Shown: piece after piece, positions 53,587-62,409 of the stretch
Numbering within the stretch: the first letter of the stretch is position 1
How the letters are laid out: every line of letters starts with the position of its first letter
NCBI RefSeq assembly: GCF_900099775.1
Contig: NZ_FMTM01000001.1
Coordinates: 1,426,001-1,490,000, forward strand
From: Rhizobium mongolense subsp. loessense
Lineage (GTDB): Bacteria > Pseudomonadota > Alphaproteobacteria > Rhizobiales > Rhizobiaceae
DNA: 64,000 nt
Direction of reading: 5' to 3'
Made by a program: the position numbers and the translations under genes
Notes under the pieces: model-generated
What the model saw: only the letters and a program-made list of their open reading frames with translations
Databases searched by the model: none
Told to the model about the DNA's origin: nothing

Positions 53587-54759
53587 TCAAAGTCCGACCT
53601 GCCCCAGAGCATTGCGGAAATTCGCCTCGCAAGCGGAATAACGGTCGATCACGGCCTGCGTGTCGATCTTGCCGAGGAAGTTGGCGAGATAGGCGCGCTT
53701 GTCCGCCTCCCTATTCCAAGTGGCTGCCTCGATATAGGGGAAGCCGATGAATTCCAGCATCTCCCGCATGCGGTCATCGACCGCGATCATGAGGGCAGGT
53801 GTGCCGGCCTGCATGCCGATGATGCAGCCGTGGAAGCGGCGGCCGAAGCAGAAATCGCGCGCGGACATCGCCCCGCGCCACTGGTTCGTATCGAAATAGA
53901 CCAGCAGCTCGTATTTCCGCTGCCATTTCTCCGAATGCTTGTACTCCGTCCCTCCCGTGATGCGCCCGCTCGCGCGATCATAGACGATGTCATTATCGTC
54001 ACCTGTCAGGGAGAGGCTGTAGGCAACCACTTCGTCCTGGACGACATAGCTTGCCACGCTGTCGGGCTTGAGCAGCGCATGAGCATCGACGATTGTATCG
54101 GCAACGCTACCGAGATAGCCGCCGAAGACGATCCTCTGGGCCTCCGCCAGTCCCGGATTGGCAAGTGCCGAAAGCGAACGCTTCATGTCGTTCGGCGAGA
54201 AGTAGAGCGACGGGCAGCCCGTCGGCTTGACGAACTTCATCCCCTGCTCCCTCAGGAATTCGGCGGTGAAGTAGCCACGCGTGAGGAAGAAACTTTCCTT
54301 GTTCCTCAGCACCTCCAGGAACTTGATCGTGCCAGCCGGCAGCTGATCCTTGAGGCCTTCCTTGCGCTGGATGCCGATGCCCATCACCACAACCGGCATC
54401 TTCAGCTTCGCGAAGATTTCCGCTTCGAGATCGGCGGAATAGCCAGGACGCAGCAGATTAGCGGAGGCGAAGACGCACAAATCGAATTCGCGGTTCACGC
54501 GCTCGTAAAGCTCGTTCGAGTCCCGATTGTTGGCGAGATGCCAGAACGGCAGATAGGTGACGTCATGACCGCGCAGGCTCTCAGCCGCTCCTTCGCCGAT
54601 CAGATAGTTGCCGGTGTTGGCGATCTTCCTGACCTGCGAGATCAGGTCCTTCCTGGTCCTGGTTTCGTCGAAGTAGGGCCGATGGATGACGGTCGTGCCT
54701 GAGACGTCCGCAATCGTCCGCTGCAAATAGGATGGAATGCCCGTAAGCAAGATACGCAT
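53587..54759 (-). CDS. polysaccharide pyruvyl transferase family protein
   Basis: The 390-residue protein has the family's C-terminal signature FGRRFHGCIIGMQAGTPALMIAVDDRMREM and an N-terminal ITGIPSYLQ-type start; NTGNYLIGEGA follows near 48-58. Family members add ketal-linked pyruvate from PEP to sugars of exopolysaccharides. It is a paralogue of the next gene, with aligned blocks throughout (NTGNYLIGEGA, MGIGIQ/LGIGLQ, RPTGCPS, FDTNQWR). Together they may modify different sugars. Confidence 0.87.
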   Translation of the reverse strand: MRILLTGIPSYLQRTIADVSGTTVIHRPYFDETRTRKDLISQVRKIANTGNYLIGEGAAESLRGHDVTYLPFWHLANNRDSNELYERVNREFDLCVFASANLLRPGYSADLEAEIFAKLKMPVVVMGIGIQRKEGLKDQLPAGTIKFLEVLRNKESFFLTRGYFTAEFLREQGMKFVKPTGCPSLYFSPNDMKRSLSALANPGLAEAQRIVFGGYLGSVADTIVDAHALLKPDSVASYVVQDEVVAYSLSLTGDDNDIVYDRASGRITGGTEYKHSEKWQRKYELLVYFDTNQWRGAMSARDFCFGRRFHGCIIGMQAGTPALMIAVDDRMREMLEFIGFPYIEAATWNREADKRAYLANFLGKIDTQAVIDRYSACEANFRNALGQVGL

Positions 54760-54798
54760 AACTGTCCTCTGAACCGAAAAGTGATGGCCCTCAGGCCG

Positions 54799-55977
54799 CT
54801 ATAGACCGATGCCGATTTCACGAAGCGTGGTGCGGAAGGCGCGCTCGCGGTCGGAATAGCGGTCGACAAGTTCGTTCGTGTTGAGCTTTGCCAGATGATC
54901 GGCCACGAACTCGGCCCGGTTCTCGGCCTTCTCGACCTCGGTGATGTCGACGGCCGGTAGGCCGGTGAAGCCCAGCATCTCGCGCATGCGGTCGTCCACC
55001 GCCACCATCAGGCTCGGCACAGCCGCCTGCATGGCGATGATCGAGCCGTGGAAACGACGGCCGAAATTGAAGTCCATCGACGAGGCCCAGGCGCGCCACT
55101 GGTTGGTGTCGAAGAAGGTGCGAATCTCGAACCGCTGCGTCTCCCGCTCAGTGCCGGGATAGGCCAGATCGCCGATCATCAGGCCCGATGCGGAATCATA
55201 GACGCGTCCCTCGTCGTTAGGCGCCACCTTCATATCGAAGTGGAGGAACTCGTCCTGCACCACGTATTGAGGCACGGTGTCCCGCGGGGCCAGCGCGTTC
55301 GCATCAAGGATCGCATCCTGATCGCCGCCGAGATAGCCTGAAAAGATTGTCCGCGCCTTGCCGATGTTTACGCTCGACAGCTTCCTCATGGACCGGCGCA
55401 TGTTGTCCGGCATGAAATAGACGGAAGGGCAACCGGTCGGGCGCACGAAGGAGAAGCCCTGGTCCTTCAGGAAGCCGGCGGACTCGTAGCCGCGTGTCAG
55501 GAAGTAGTGCTCACGCTCCTTTAGGACGGCCAGAAGCCGCTTCGTACCCTCCGGAAGATTGTTCTCAAGGTCCTTGCGGTTCTGCAGGCCGATGCCCAGC
55601 ATGACGATCGGCATATTGAGTCGGCTTAGGACATCCGCCTCTGCGTCCGCGGAAAGTCCCTTGCGCAAGAGGTTTGCGCAGGTGAAGACGCAGATGTCGA
55701 AGTTGGCGTTAAACTCGTCGAATCCATTGCCGTTCTTGCTCAAATTGTAGAGATGCCAGAAGGGAACTTGCTTCGCATGTGGCGCGAGCGCATGCAGGGC
55801 GCCCTCACCGATGAGGTAGTTCCCGGTATTGCTGATGTTGCGCAGCTCCTGCAGAAACTCCTCCTTCGTTTCCGGCTGCTTCTGCCGCTCCGCATAGGAG
55901 ACGGACAGGCCGTGGGCGCCGTTGGCAAGACGCGTGTAGTGACCGGGAATACCCGTCACGAGAATTCGCGGACGCAT
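54799..55977 (-). CDS. polysaccharide pyruvyl transferase family protein, paralogue
   Basis: The 392-residue protein parallels the previous gene: ILVTGIPGHY at the start, NTGNYLIGEGA near 60, VRPTGCPSVYF near 188 and FGRRFHGSIIAMQAAVPSLMVAVDDRMREM near 310. ATG at 55977 is preferred because AAAGG precedes it; the frame to 56016 adds 13 residues without a better site. It is separated by 39 bp from the downstream paralogue and by 39 bp from the glycosyltransferase. Confidence 0.87.
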   Translation of the reverse strand: MRPRILVTGIPGHYTRLANGAHGLSVSYAERQKQPETKEEFLQELRNISNTGNYLIGEGALHALAPHAKQVPFWHLYNLSKNGNGFDEFNANFDICVFTCANLLRKGLSADAEADVLSRLNMPIVMLGIGLQNRKDLENNLPEGTKRLLAVLKEREHYFLTRGYESAGFLKDQGFSFVRPTGCPSVYFMPDNMRRSMRKLSSVNIGKARTIFSGYLGGDQDAILDANALAPRDTVPQYVVQDEFLHFDMKVAPNDEGRVYDSASGLMIGDLAYPGTERETQRFEIRTFFDTNQWRAWASSMDFNFGRRFHGSIIAMQAAVPSLMVAVDDRMREMLGFTGLPAVDITEVEKAENRAEFVADHLAKLNTNELVDRYSDRERAFRTTLREIGIGL

Positions 55978-56016
55978 TCGACTAGACCTTTCTGTTTCAA
56001 AGAAGCGGCGCGGCAA

Positions 56017-58695
56017 TCAGCCAATTGCCGCGACCACGGGATTTGCCGCCGCCTGCTCGCGAAAGACCGCAGCGCGGGACAGTGACGAATTCTTCACGGA
56101 CCGATCGCTCCAAGAGATAAAATCCGAGAAAGAGGAAGCCCATGACCGGCGTGCGGCGGTCCTGATGCAGCCCTCCATGAGCGGAGCGAGCCTCTCGCGA
56201 TTGCGCGCGACCTCTTCGATGATCCGCGCCATCTCCCTCACCACCTGAGGATCGGAAGGCGCGTTGATGAGTATGCCGTCCTCGCCGTCGGTAATGAGCT
56301 CGTCCACCGCGCCGACCGCGGTCGCGATGGGCACGCAGCCGAGTTGCTGCGCCTCGGCGATCATCAGCGGCGCGCCCTCCCATCGAGAGGGCATGACGAG
56401 AACGTCGGCCCAGCCCAGCGCCTTGATCAGATCCTTGCTCGCAAAGACGGGCGAGCGCACGTCGACGCCCAGGTCCTTCAGCCGTTCGCTCCAGGAGACC
56501 CTAGAATCGGCGAGGATTTCCCCTCCGATGGCCCGGGCTTCGAAATTGACGTTGGAGGCCCGCAGTTCCGCGAGCGCTGCCGCCAGCCGGTCGATCCCCT
56601 TCTGCTGATCGAACCGGCCCATGTAAAGAAGCCGCAAGCGGTCATCCCTGCGCTCGATCCGCCTGACGGCCAGAACCTCCGCCAGGGCCTTGGGCGGTAC
56701 CGAGAAGCTCGCTCCGTTCGCGACGGCAAAGACTTTCTCGTGGGGGACGCCGTAGCTGTGCAGATAGATCTTGAGCTGTTCGGAGCAGGTTAGGAAGGCG
56801 TCGTAGCAATGCTCATGGGCAATCGCTGCGAAGGGCTGACCGGCAGGCCTCTTGAAGGCCGTGTTGTCCACGACGTGAAGATAGCAGGCCGTGCGCGTGC
56901 CTTCGGAGCGCAGTCGCGCGATGAGGGGATGGACGGCCATCACGTGGTTGTTGATGACCAGGTCGAAGCCGGAAAGCTGTCCCTTCAGCGCCTCCCAGTC
57001 GACCGAATGCCCCTCGTCGATGAAATCCTGTCCCAGGAAGGAGCCCGACCCTCCCCAGGCCGGAATTCCCGCGTCCCAGAAGTGAATGTAGTCGAAGCTG
57101 GAATCGAATTCATCGATCACATCCATCCGGGACGTGCCGAGCACGAAGAGATGAGTTTCGTAATCCGCCGCCTTCAATTCCCGGGCGGCTGCATAGACGA
57201 CCTTTTCGGCTCCGCCGAACGAGGCATTCGGCACGAGCAGCGCCACGGTCCGCTTGCCCTCGCTATGGCCGAGCGGCAGGACTGGTGATCCTCCGACTTC
57301 CTTGCGCAGCGCCTTGTAGAGATCAGTGTAAGGCACGAGCCGGGCGGGACGCCAGGTCCACCGCCTGCCCGCCGTCTCGCGCAGGGGGCTCATGGCAATT
57401 GCGTTGACGCAATTGATCATCACCTGCTGAGGCGTGATGAGAGAGCGGCGCGGGAGGCTTCTTGGAAAAGGGAAGTGCACTTTCAGAACGGTCGATGTCG
57501 GCCATACCTGCTGGCTTCCGATCGAGGCGAACCAGTCCACAGCATTGTTCTGGACCACCTCCTGGACGAGCCGGATCGAAAGGAAAACGAGATCGGCGGG
57601 GCCGATTTTTTGCGCGCCCGCCCCATGAACGATCGGCTCGATCTTGCGCTGGGCGGCATCGTTGGCGAGTTGGACGAAGACGACGTTGCTGTTCTCGCTC
57701 AGGCGCTCAAGATGGGCAAGCACGTTCGGCAGCATGCGCGAACGCCGCAGAAGGTCGAGCGCCGCGCCGCTTCCGGCGACCAGGAAAGGCGGGAAATGTT
57801 CATTGTCGGGCTCGCCGATATTGCCCCAGAACGCCGGTATGATGTCGTCGAGGCGAAGCATCATCGGTGGCTTGGTAGGATCAGTGAAGAAGGAGATCGC
57901 CGTATCTTCCGTTCGTGCAAACAGGTAGCGCGGGCACTCCTCATGCTCGAAATCCACCAGCATCGGCCGCTGGAACAGCGGCCTGTGGCGCTTGCGCAGG
58001 AAGCTTACCGACGTGGCGCGGTCTCGATTGGCCTCCTTGAAGCGGCTCTCCGCCCTCAGCCTGTATTCGAAGACCGTGTCATGGCAGGGCGTGCCGACGA
58101 AACCATGCTCGATGCAGGACAGCCAGAACTCCCAATCCTCGAAGCCGTTCTGCCTGTCGTCGTTGAAGCGGACGCCTTGCTGAAAAACCTCGATCGAGAT
58201 CATCGATCCCGTATCGCAGATGTTGTCGGTGATGCAGTGGACCAGTCGTGAATAGCGGTTGCCGTAGTGAGCGCGCCAGCTTACCGAAAATGTGTCGATA
58301 TTCGTGTAGACCCACCCGCAGCCACTGGAGAGGAGGTGCCGGTAAAGCGTCTCGATGGTGCCGGGAAGGACGCGATTGTCGGCGTCGAGGAAATAGACAG
58401 CCTTCGTCTCTGGAAAGCGCTCGAGGACGAAGTTGATGGCGCGATTGCGCGCGCCACCCGGACCGGCGTTTTGGCCGAACACGACATGGACGGAAGGATG
58501 GGCCGCGGCGAAGAGCAACAGTTGATCGAACGTCTCGTGCCGTGGATCACCGTCGACCGAGACGACAATGACGATCCGGCAGCTGCTAACATTCGAGGCA
58601 AATACCGACTCGATCGCCTCCAGGGCAAGTGCCGCGTGACCGTAAAGGGGCATGGCCACGGCGATCAGGTCCGTTGGCTCCCTGTTACTGGACAT
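56017..58695 (-). CDS. bifunctional glycosyltransferase, GT2 N-terminal and GT4 C-terminal
   Basis: The 892-residue protein fuses two glycosyltransferase modules. The N-terminal GT2-like part has VAMPLYGHAALALEAIESV near 13-31 and the metal-binding YFLDADNRV near 99-107. The C-terminal GT4-like part has ALLVPNASFGGAEKVV near 500, LLYMGRFDQQKGIDRLA near 690, and the nucleotide-sugar motif MPSRWEGAPLMIAEAQQLGCVP near 780 (E-x7-E type). There is no signal peptide, so it probably acts at the cytoplasmic face of the membrane. It overlaps the upstream gene by 11 bp. Likely builds a repeat unit of a surface polysaccharide. Confidence 0.88.
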   Translation of the reverse strand: MSSNREPTDLIAVAMPLYGHAALALEAIESVFASNVSSCRIVIVVSVDGDPRHETFDQLLLFAAAHPSVHVVFGQNAGPGGARNRAINFVLERFPETKAVYFLDADNRVLPGTIETLYRHLLSSGCGWVYTNIDTFSVSWRAHYGNRYSRLVHCITDNICDTGSMISIEVFQQGVRFNDDRQNGFEDWEFWLSCIEHGFVGTPCHDTVFEYRLRAESRFKEANRDRATSVSFLRKRHRPLFQRPMLVDFEHEECPRYLFARTEDTAISFFTDPTKPPMMLRLDDIIPAFWGNIGEPDNEHFPPFLVAGSGAALDLLRRSRMLPNVLAHLERLSENSNVVFVQLANDAAQRKIEPIVHGAGAQKIGPADLVFLSIRLVQEVVQNNAVDWFASIGSQQVWPTSTVLKVHFPFPRSLPRRSLITPQQVMINCVNAIAMSPLRETAGRRWTWRPARLVPYTDLYKALRKEVGGSPVLPLGHSEGKRTVALLVPNASFGGAEKVVYAAARELKAADYETHLFVLGTSRMDVIDEFDSSFDYIHFWDAGIPAWGGSGSFLGQDFIDEGHSVDWEALKGQLSGFDLVINNHVMAVHPLIARLRSEGTRTACYLHVVDNTAFKRPAGQPFAAIAHEHCYDAFLTCSEQLKIYLHSYGVPHEKVFAVANGASFSVPPKALAEVLAVRRIERRDDRLRLLYMGRFDQQKGIDRLAAALAELRASNVNFEARAIGGEILADSRVSWSERLKDLGVDVRSPVFASKDLIKALGWADVLVMPSRWEGAPLMIAEAQQLGCVPIATAVGAVDELITDGEDGILINAPSDPQVVREMARIIEEVARNRERLAPLMEGCIRTAARRSWASSFSDFISWSDRSVKNSSLSRAAVFREQAAANPVVAAIG

Positions 58696-60166
58696 CGGCG
58701 GCCTCCGTAAATTGTTTGACCAGCCTGAAGCCGGACACCTTGAGCCAGGAGAAATCGACCGAATCCGTGACTGCGCGGCTGAGGATCATCAGGTCCATCG
58801 GGCCGCGTGCCGGCTCGTCCAGCTGGATGTTGATGTTGACGACCTCACTGGAGCTGACTTCACGCCATCCGCTGAAGAATGCCGACGGCTTGGCCGCGCC
58901 CTTTCGCGCAAGCTCGGCCACTTCGGAACGCGCATTTGAATTCGCCGGTGCGATCAGGAAGCTGACCGCCGCGGGCTGACCTTCCGGATGATCGATAAAG
59001 GCGCTCGCCGAGAAGGATATCGTTCCGGGCTCGACGGCGCGACTGACCGCGCCTGCCGATATGCCACTCGGCAACGGGTGGCAGACAACAGCATGCTCAT
59101 GCTCGAGGAAGCGCACCGTCTGGAATTCCGGGACGATCGGCGTGACCGAAACGTCCGCAATCTGCCTCAACGTACCGACCGCCAGGCGATAATCGACAGT
59201 GTACTGGCCTTCGAGCAGGCTGCTGGGCGCAATCATGTTGGGTGTTCTGGCGGGCTTTACTCCCGGCAGTCCCGTAAACACTTTGAACGCCAGTGGGCGC
59301 AGGTCGAGATCCGGATGCGGGAGTTCCGACCGCGCCGAATAGCGCTCGCCGGCGATCGGATAGCCGAGAGAAAGGCCGACGGTCTCCGGTCCGGTCGCGG
59401 AGATCCGCAGCCGAAGCGTGCGCGCAGCCCCTCCGCAGGCCCGGGGCAGCGAGAAGAAATTCCAGTTCGGCACGAGTTGCGCATAGGGTACGGTCCACTC
59501 GGCGACTCCTTCGCCGCTCTCGAGGCAGCTCAATACGACGACAAGCTCTCCGGTGATCCTGGGCACCGAGTGCAGGTGAAGGGCAAACCCTGCCACGCCA
59601 AGGCTGGATATTGGCAGCAGTTGCTCGACGAAGGCGGCGGCAAGCAATTGCCCGATCCCCTCGTCCTTTGGATCGGCGTAGGGATCATGGGAGAAAACTT
59701 CAGAAACCGGCTCCCAGTTTCGCGCCTGAAACGCATCTTCGAGCGCCCGGTAGTTTTCCAGCAACGTCTCGCGTTCCCGGCGCAGGATCGCAAGTTCCGA
59801 GGTGATTGAGGCGCTATACCGGGCAAGCCGGCCGACGCCGCCCTCGGTCAGCGCCCGCAGAAGCGGAAAACTGTCCGACTTATTTGCGAGATCAAGCCGC
59901 TGCATGGGAACCGCGGGGACAGTTCCCAGTGGTCCAAGCAGCGCCAGACGCTCCCGCAAATCCGCCTCGCCCTCTTCGGAAAAGGCGACGGCGATCAATG
60001 GAAAAGCATTCTCCAATGTCGCTGGAGGATGGCCATCAACATCGAGGTAAACAACCAGATGCTCGATATCGCTCCCTTCGAAGCATGATCGATCCCGGTC
60101 CGATGCCGCTATCAGCTTTCTCGTCACCAGTCGTTTCCCAATGCCGGAAGACGTCAATTCTTGCAC
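58685..60166 (-). CDS. 493-residue protein of uncertain family, polysaccharide locus
   Basis: I do not recognise this protein with certainty; similar proteins in rhizobial polysaccharide loci are, I believe, filed as DUF6212. It has a helical stretch near 110-160 (SITSELAILRRERETLLENYRALEDAFQ, a short coiled coil). The remainder is beta-rich with repeated sandwich-like motifs (PITGELV..., LPRACGGAARTLRLRISATGPETVGLSLGYP). No signal peptide is evident. GTG at 60166 is the assumed start. It is the first gene of the operon that runs to the glycoside hydrolase, after the MarR-type palindrome at 60326. Confidence 0.75.
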   Translation of the reverse strand: MQELTSSGIGKRLVTRKLIAASDRDRSCFEGSDIEHLVVYLDVDGHPPATLENAFPLIAVAFSEEGEADLRERLALLGPLGTVPAVPMQRLDLANKSDSFPLLRALTEGGVGRLARYSASITSELAILRRERETLLENYRALEDAFQARNWEPVSEVFSHDPYADPKDEGIGQLLAAAFVEQLLPISSLGVAGFALHLHSVPRITGELVVVLSCLESGEGVAEWTVPYAQLVPNWNFFSLPRACGGAARTLRLRISATGPETVGLSLGYPIAGERYSARSELPHPDLDLRPLAFKVFTGLPGVKPARTPNMIAPSSLLEGQYTVDYRLAVGTLRQIADVSVTPIVPEFQTVRFLEHEHAVVCHPLPSGISAGAVSRAVEPGTISFSASAFIDHPEGQPAAVSFLIAPANSNARSEVAELARKGAAKPSAFFSGWREVSSSEVVNINIQLDEPARGPMDLMILSRAVTDSVDFSWLKVSGFRLVKQFTEAADVQ

Positions 60167-60325
60167 GCGCGGCCTCTGAAGAATTATCTCGGAACAAAAA
60201 GCAAAGACGCCGAATAATCAGATATTTATCCAAATCATCCCGCGCCATATATAGGGAGCCTAACAACTAACATTGCAGTGCACAATAATAAAAATTAGCC
60301 GTCGTAAAGAAAAATATTTCATATA

Positions 60326-60344
60326 TACTTTAAAAATCAAAGTA
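60326..60344. promoter_or_regulatory. candidate MarR operator upstream of the polysaccharide operon
   Basis: TACTTTAAAAATCAAAGTA matches 15 of 19 bases of the palindrome before the MarR gene at 62236-62254, with identical ATACTT and AAGTAAT ends. It lies in an AT-rich 182-bp gap, about 160 bp upstream of the first gene at 60166, so it is well placed to control that operon. Confidence 0.65.
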
Positions 60345-60348
60345 ATGA

Positions 60349-61596
60349 TTATGAATTCATCTCTGCATTGCGGCGAAGTAACTTTCCAGTCAATTTCTCA
60401 AGAAGATACTGTTGGCGATCGAGGCAGTCCGTGAGTCGAAAACGCCTCTCCACCGTCCGGCGCGCCGCGGCACGCATCCCAAAATGCCGTTCGGGACACT
60501 TCAGGGCGCCGAGAATGGCCTCAGCGAGTGCGTCCGTATCGAAGAAGGGCACCAACAGGCCGTTCCGGCCGGAGCGTATAACCTCCTGGACGGGCGCGGT
60601 GTCCGATCCGATGACCAGGGCGCCGCACGCCATCGCCTCCAACATCGACCACGACAAAACGAACGGATAGGTCAGGTAGAGGTGCGCGGCCGAGATCTGG
60701 AAAAGCTGCCGCAAAACCGAATGCGGCACCGCGCCGGGAAAGAGGATATTCTCCCGCGGTATATCAAGGGATTTGAGGAGATGATCCTTCCACGCCCCGC
60801 CGCCGGGCGGCGGCACACCATAGCTGACGCCATCTCCTCCGACGAAAACGAACAAAGCATCGGGGCGTTGACGCACAACCTTGGCGGCAGCCTCCAAGAC
60901 CTGTGGAAATCCGCGATACGGCTCAAGGTCGCGCGCGACAAAGGTGACAATGGGAGAACGACCGGCGCTGAGCACACGCCCGTCCGAAAGCGTGACCGAA
61001 GTTGATGGGTCCGGTCGAAACCGCGCCGTATCGATCCCCTCGTGACATACCGAAATGCGCCCGCGGGCGTCGGCGGGGTACAGACTTCTCTGCCAATGGG
61101 TGGGGCTAATGCCGGCCTCGATGGCCTCAAGGGATAGGAGCTGCGCGATGTTGCGCAGCCGCAGCCTCTTGCGCGTCTCCAGATCGGGCTGATCGTCGGG
61201 GGAAAACCCGATGTCCGCCCCTTCCGATCGGTAAAAGAACTCGCAATACCCCAATGCGGGCACCCGCGGCAGCACGTCCTTGAAGAACATCATGCTTCCC
61301 CAACCGATATGGCCAACGACAACGTCGGGTACCAGCCCTTGCCGCGCCATGGCGTCGAGCGTTTCGGCAACGCGATGGCCGATTCGCGCATGGTGATCGG
61401 GAGTGCCCATGTGTCGGGCCATATGCGGATCTGCGCGCGGGCCGGATTCCGCTCGATGTCGAACGACGCGAACGGATGGGATCTTCTGGTCTATGGTCTC
61501 GGTGATGAGGCTGACCTCGTTTCCCGCCTGCGCGAGCTGAGCGGCCAAGGCAGCGAACTGACCGAAACCCCGGCGATGAACAAACGCCACGTGCAT
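60349..61596 (-). CDS. GT4 family glycosyltransferase
   Basis: The 415-residue protein has an N-terminal half typical of GT4 enzymes (HVAFVHRRGFGQFAALAAQLAQAGNEVSLIT). The C-terminal GT-B domain contains VARDLEPYRGFPQVLEAA near 222, ENILFPGAVPHSVLRQLFQISAAHLYLTYP near 283-312 and WSMLEAMACGALVIGSDTAPVQEVI near 317-341. The start is ATG at 61596, 44 bp after the MarR gene, on the same strand. It is therefore likely co-transcribed with the regulator. Confidence 0.88.
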   Translation of the reverse strand: MHVAFVHRRGFGQFAALAAQLAQAGNEVSLITETIDQKIPSVRVVRHRAESGPRADPHMARHMGTPDHHARIGHRVAETLDAMARQGLVPDVVVGHIGWGSMMFFKDVLPRVPALGYCEFFYRSEGADIGFSPDDQPDLETRKRLRLRNIAQLLSLEAIEAGISPTHWQRSLYPADARGRISVCHEGIDTARFRPDPSTSVTLSDGRVLSAGRSPIVTFVARDLEPYRGFPQVLEAAAKVVRQRPDALFVFVGGDGVSYGVPPPGGGAWKDHLLKSLDIPRENILFPGAVPHSVLRQLFQISAAHLYLTYPFVLSWSMLEAMACGALVIGSDTAPVQEVIRSGRNGLLVPFFDTDALAEAILGALKCPERHFGMRAAARRTVERRFRLTDCLDRQQYLLEKLTGKLLRRNAEMNS

Positions 61597-61640
61597 CGCC
61601 TTTAGCCCGCCCCTGCCAGGTGCACGGCATCACTCACCGC

Positions 61641-62213
61641 TTAGACGCCGTACCGCGAAGCGCTGCCCCAGGCCAGTTCGAGCTGGTGCAGCGTCTGGAA
61701 AGCCGTCTCAAGCATCCGCTGGTCCTGGTCGCCACGATTCACCGCGCGCTCATAAGCCATCGCTGCGTCGCGGAGATTTGCCCTGAGCTGGCGTCCCTTC
61801 GCTGTCAATTTGATGCGCGCCGACCGCTTGTCGCGCTGGGAGGCAACGCGATCGATGTAGTCGCCATCGCCAAGCTGCTTCAGATAATAGGAAACGTTGG
61901 AGCCGACATAATGCCCACGATCCAGAAGCTCGGCGACCGACAGTTCCGAATCGCCGATTGCCAGCAAAATCATCGCCTGCGCCGGCCCGATATCGTCTAC
62001 ACGGAGCTTGGTCAGCTCCGCACGGATCAGGCCCGAGAAGCGCCGGCTTGCCCGCTCCATGAGGCGAGCGAGCTCGAAATACGTAACCTGCTGGAGGTCC
62101 CCAAGCTCGGCACCCTGAGGAAGCCGGGGGTCTGTTTGTGCTGTCTGGCTTATTCGAAGACTCGGATCGTCATTCAGTTCTGCCAGCAAACTGAACACAT
62201 CATTTTCTTTCAT
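61641..62213 (-). CDS. MarR-type winged-helix transcriptional regulator
   Basis: The 190-residue protein has a MarR-like winged helix near 80-150 (GPAQAMILLAIGDSELSVAELLDRGHYVGSNVSYYLKQLGDGDYIDR, wing RVASQRDKRSARIKLTAKG). N- and C-terminal helices probably form the dimer. ATG at 62213 follows GGAGAGTCGA; the longer frame to 62243 runs into the operator. A 19-bp palindrome is just upstream and a related one precedes the polysaccharide operon, so it probably represses both itself and that operon. Its family includes regulators of exopolysaccharide genes in rhizobia, as I recall. Confidence 0.85.
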   Translation of the reverse strand: MKENDVFSLLAELNDDPSLRISQTAQTDPRLPQGAELGDLQQVTYFELARLMERASRRFSGLIRAELTKLRVDDIGPAQAMILLAIGDSELSVAELLDRGHYVGSNVSYYLKQLGDGDYIDRVASQRDKRSARIKLTAKGRQLRANLRDAAMAYERAVNRGDQDQRMLETAFQTLHQLELAWGSASRYGV

Positions 62214-62235
62214 TCGACTCTCCGTTTCAAGATAA

Positions 62236-62254
62236 TACTTCAAAATTTGAAGTA
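62236..62254. promoter_or_regulatory. candidate MarR operator (autoregulatory)
   Basis: TACTTCAAAATTTGAAGTA is a near-perfect 19-bp palindrome 23 bp before the MarR start. It is also 156 bp before the divergent type I secretion gene. It matches 60326-60344 at 15 of 19 positions. Confidence 0.7.
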
Positions 62255-62409
62255 ATATTCAAATATGCTTATCACCGCCGATCACCATGAGCTTGCACAA
62301 GCTCGCTGTTATGTGCCAGATTGGTCGACGCAATACTATCCTTAGGCTCAGTTACAACCAAATCTGTCCTCCAACAGATGGATCTAACGTTAACTCGAGG
62401 CAAATTTTC

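Noticed and set aside
53464..54702. 412-residue frame antisense to the pyruvyl transferase
   Set aside because: It overlaps a gene with a strong family signature and shows no domain or ribosome site.
60036..60266. 76-residue minus-strand frame at the start of the uncertain polysaccharide-locus gene
   Set aside because: It overlaps the larger gene in another frame and has no motif. A frameshift joining the two was considered but nothing in the sequence requires it.
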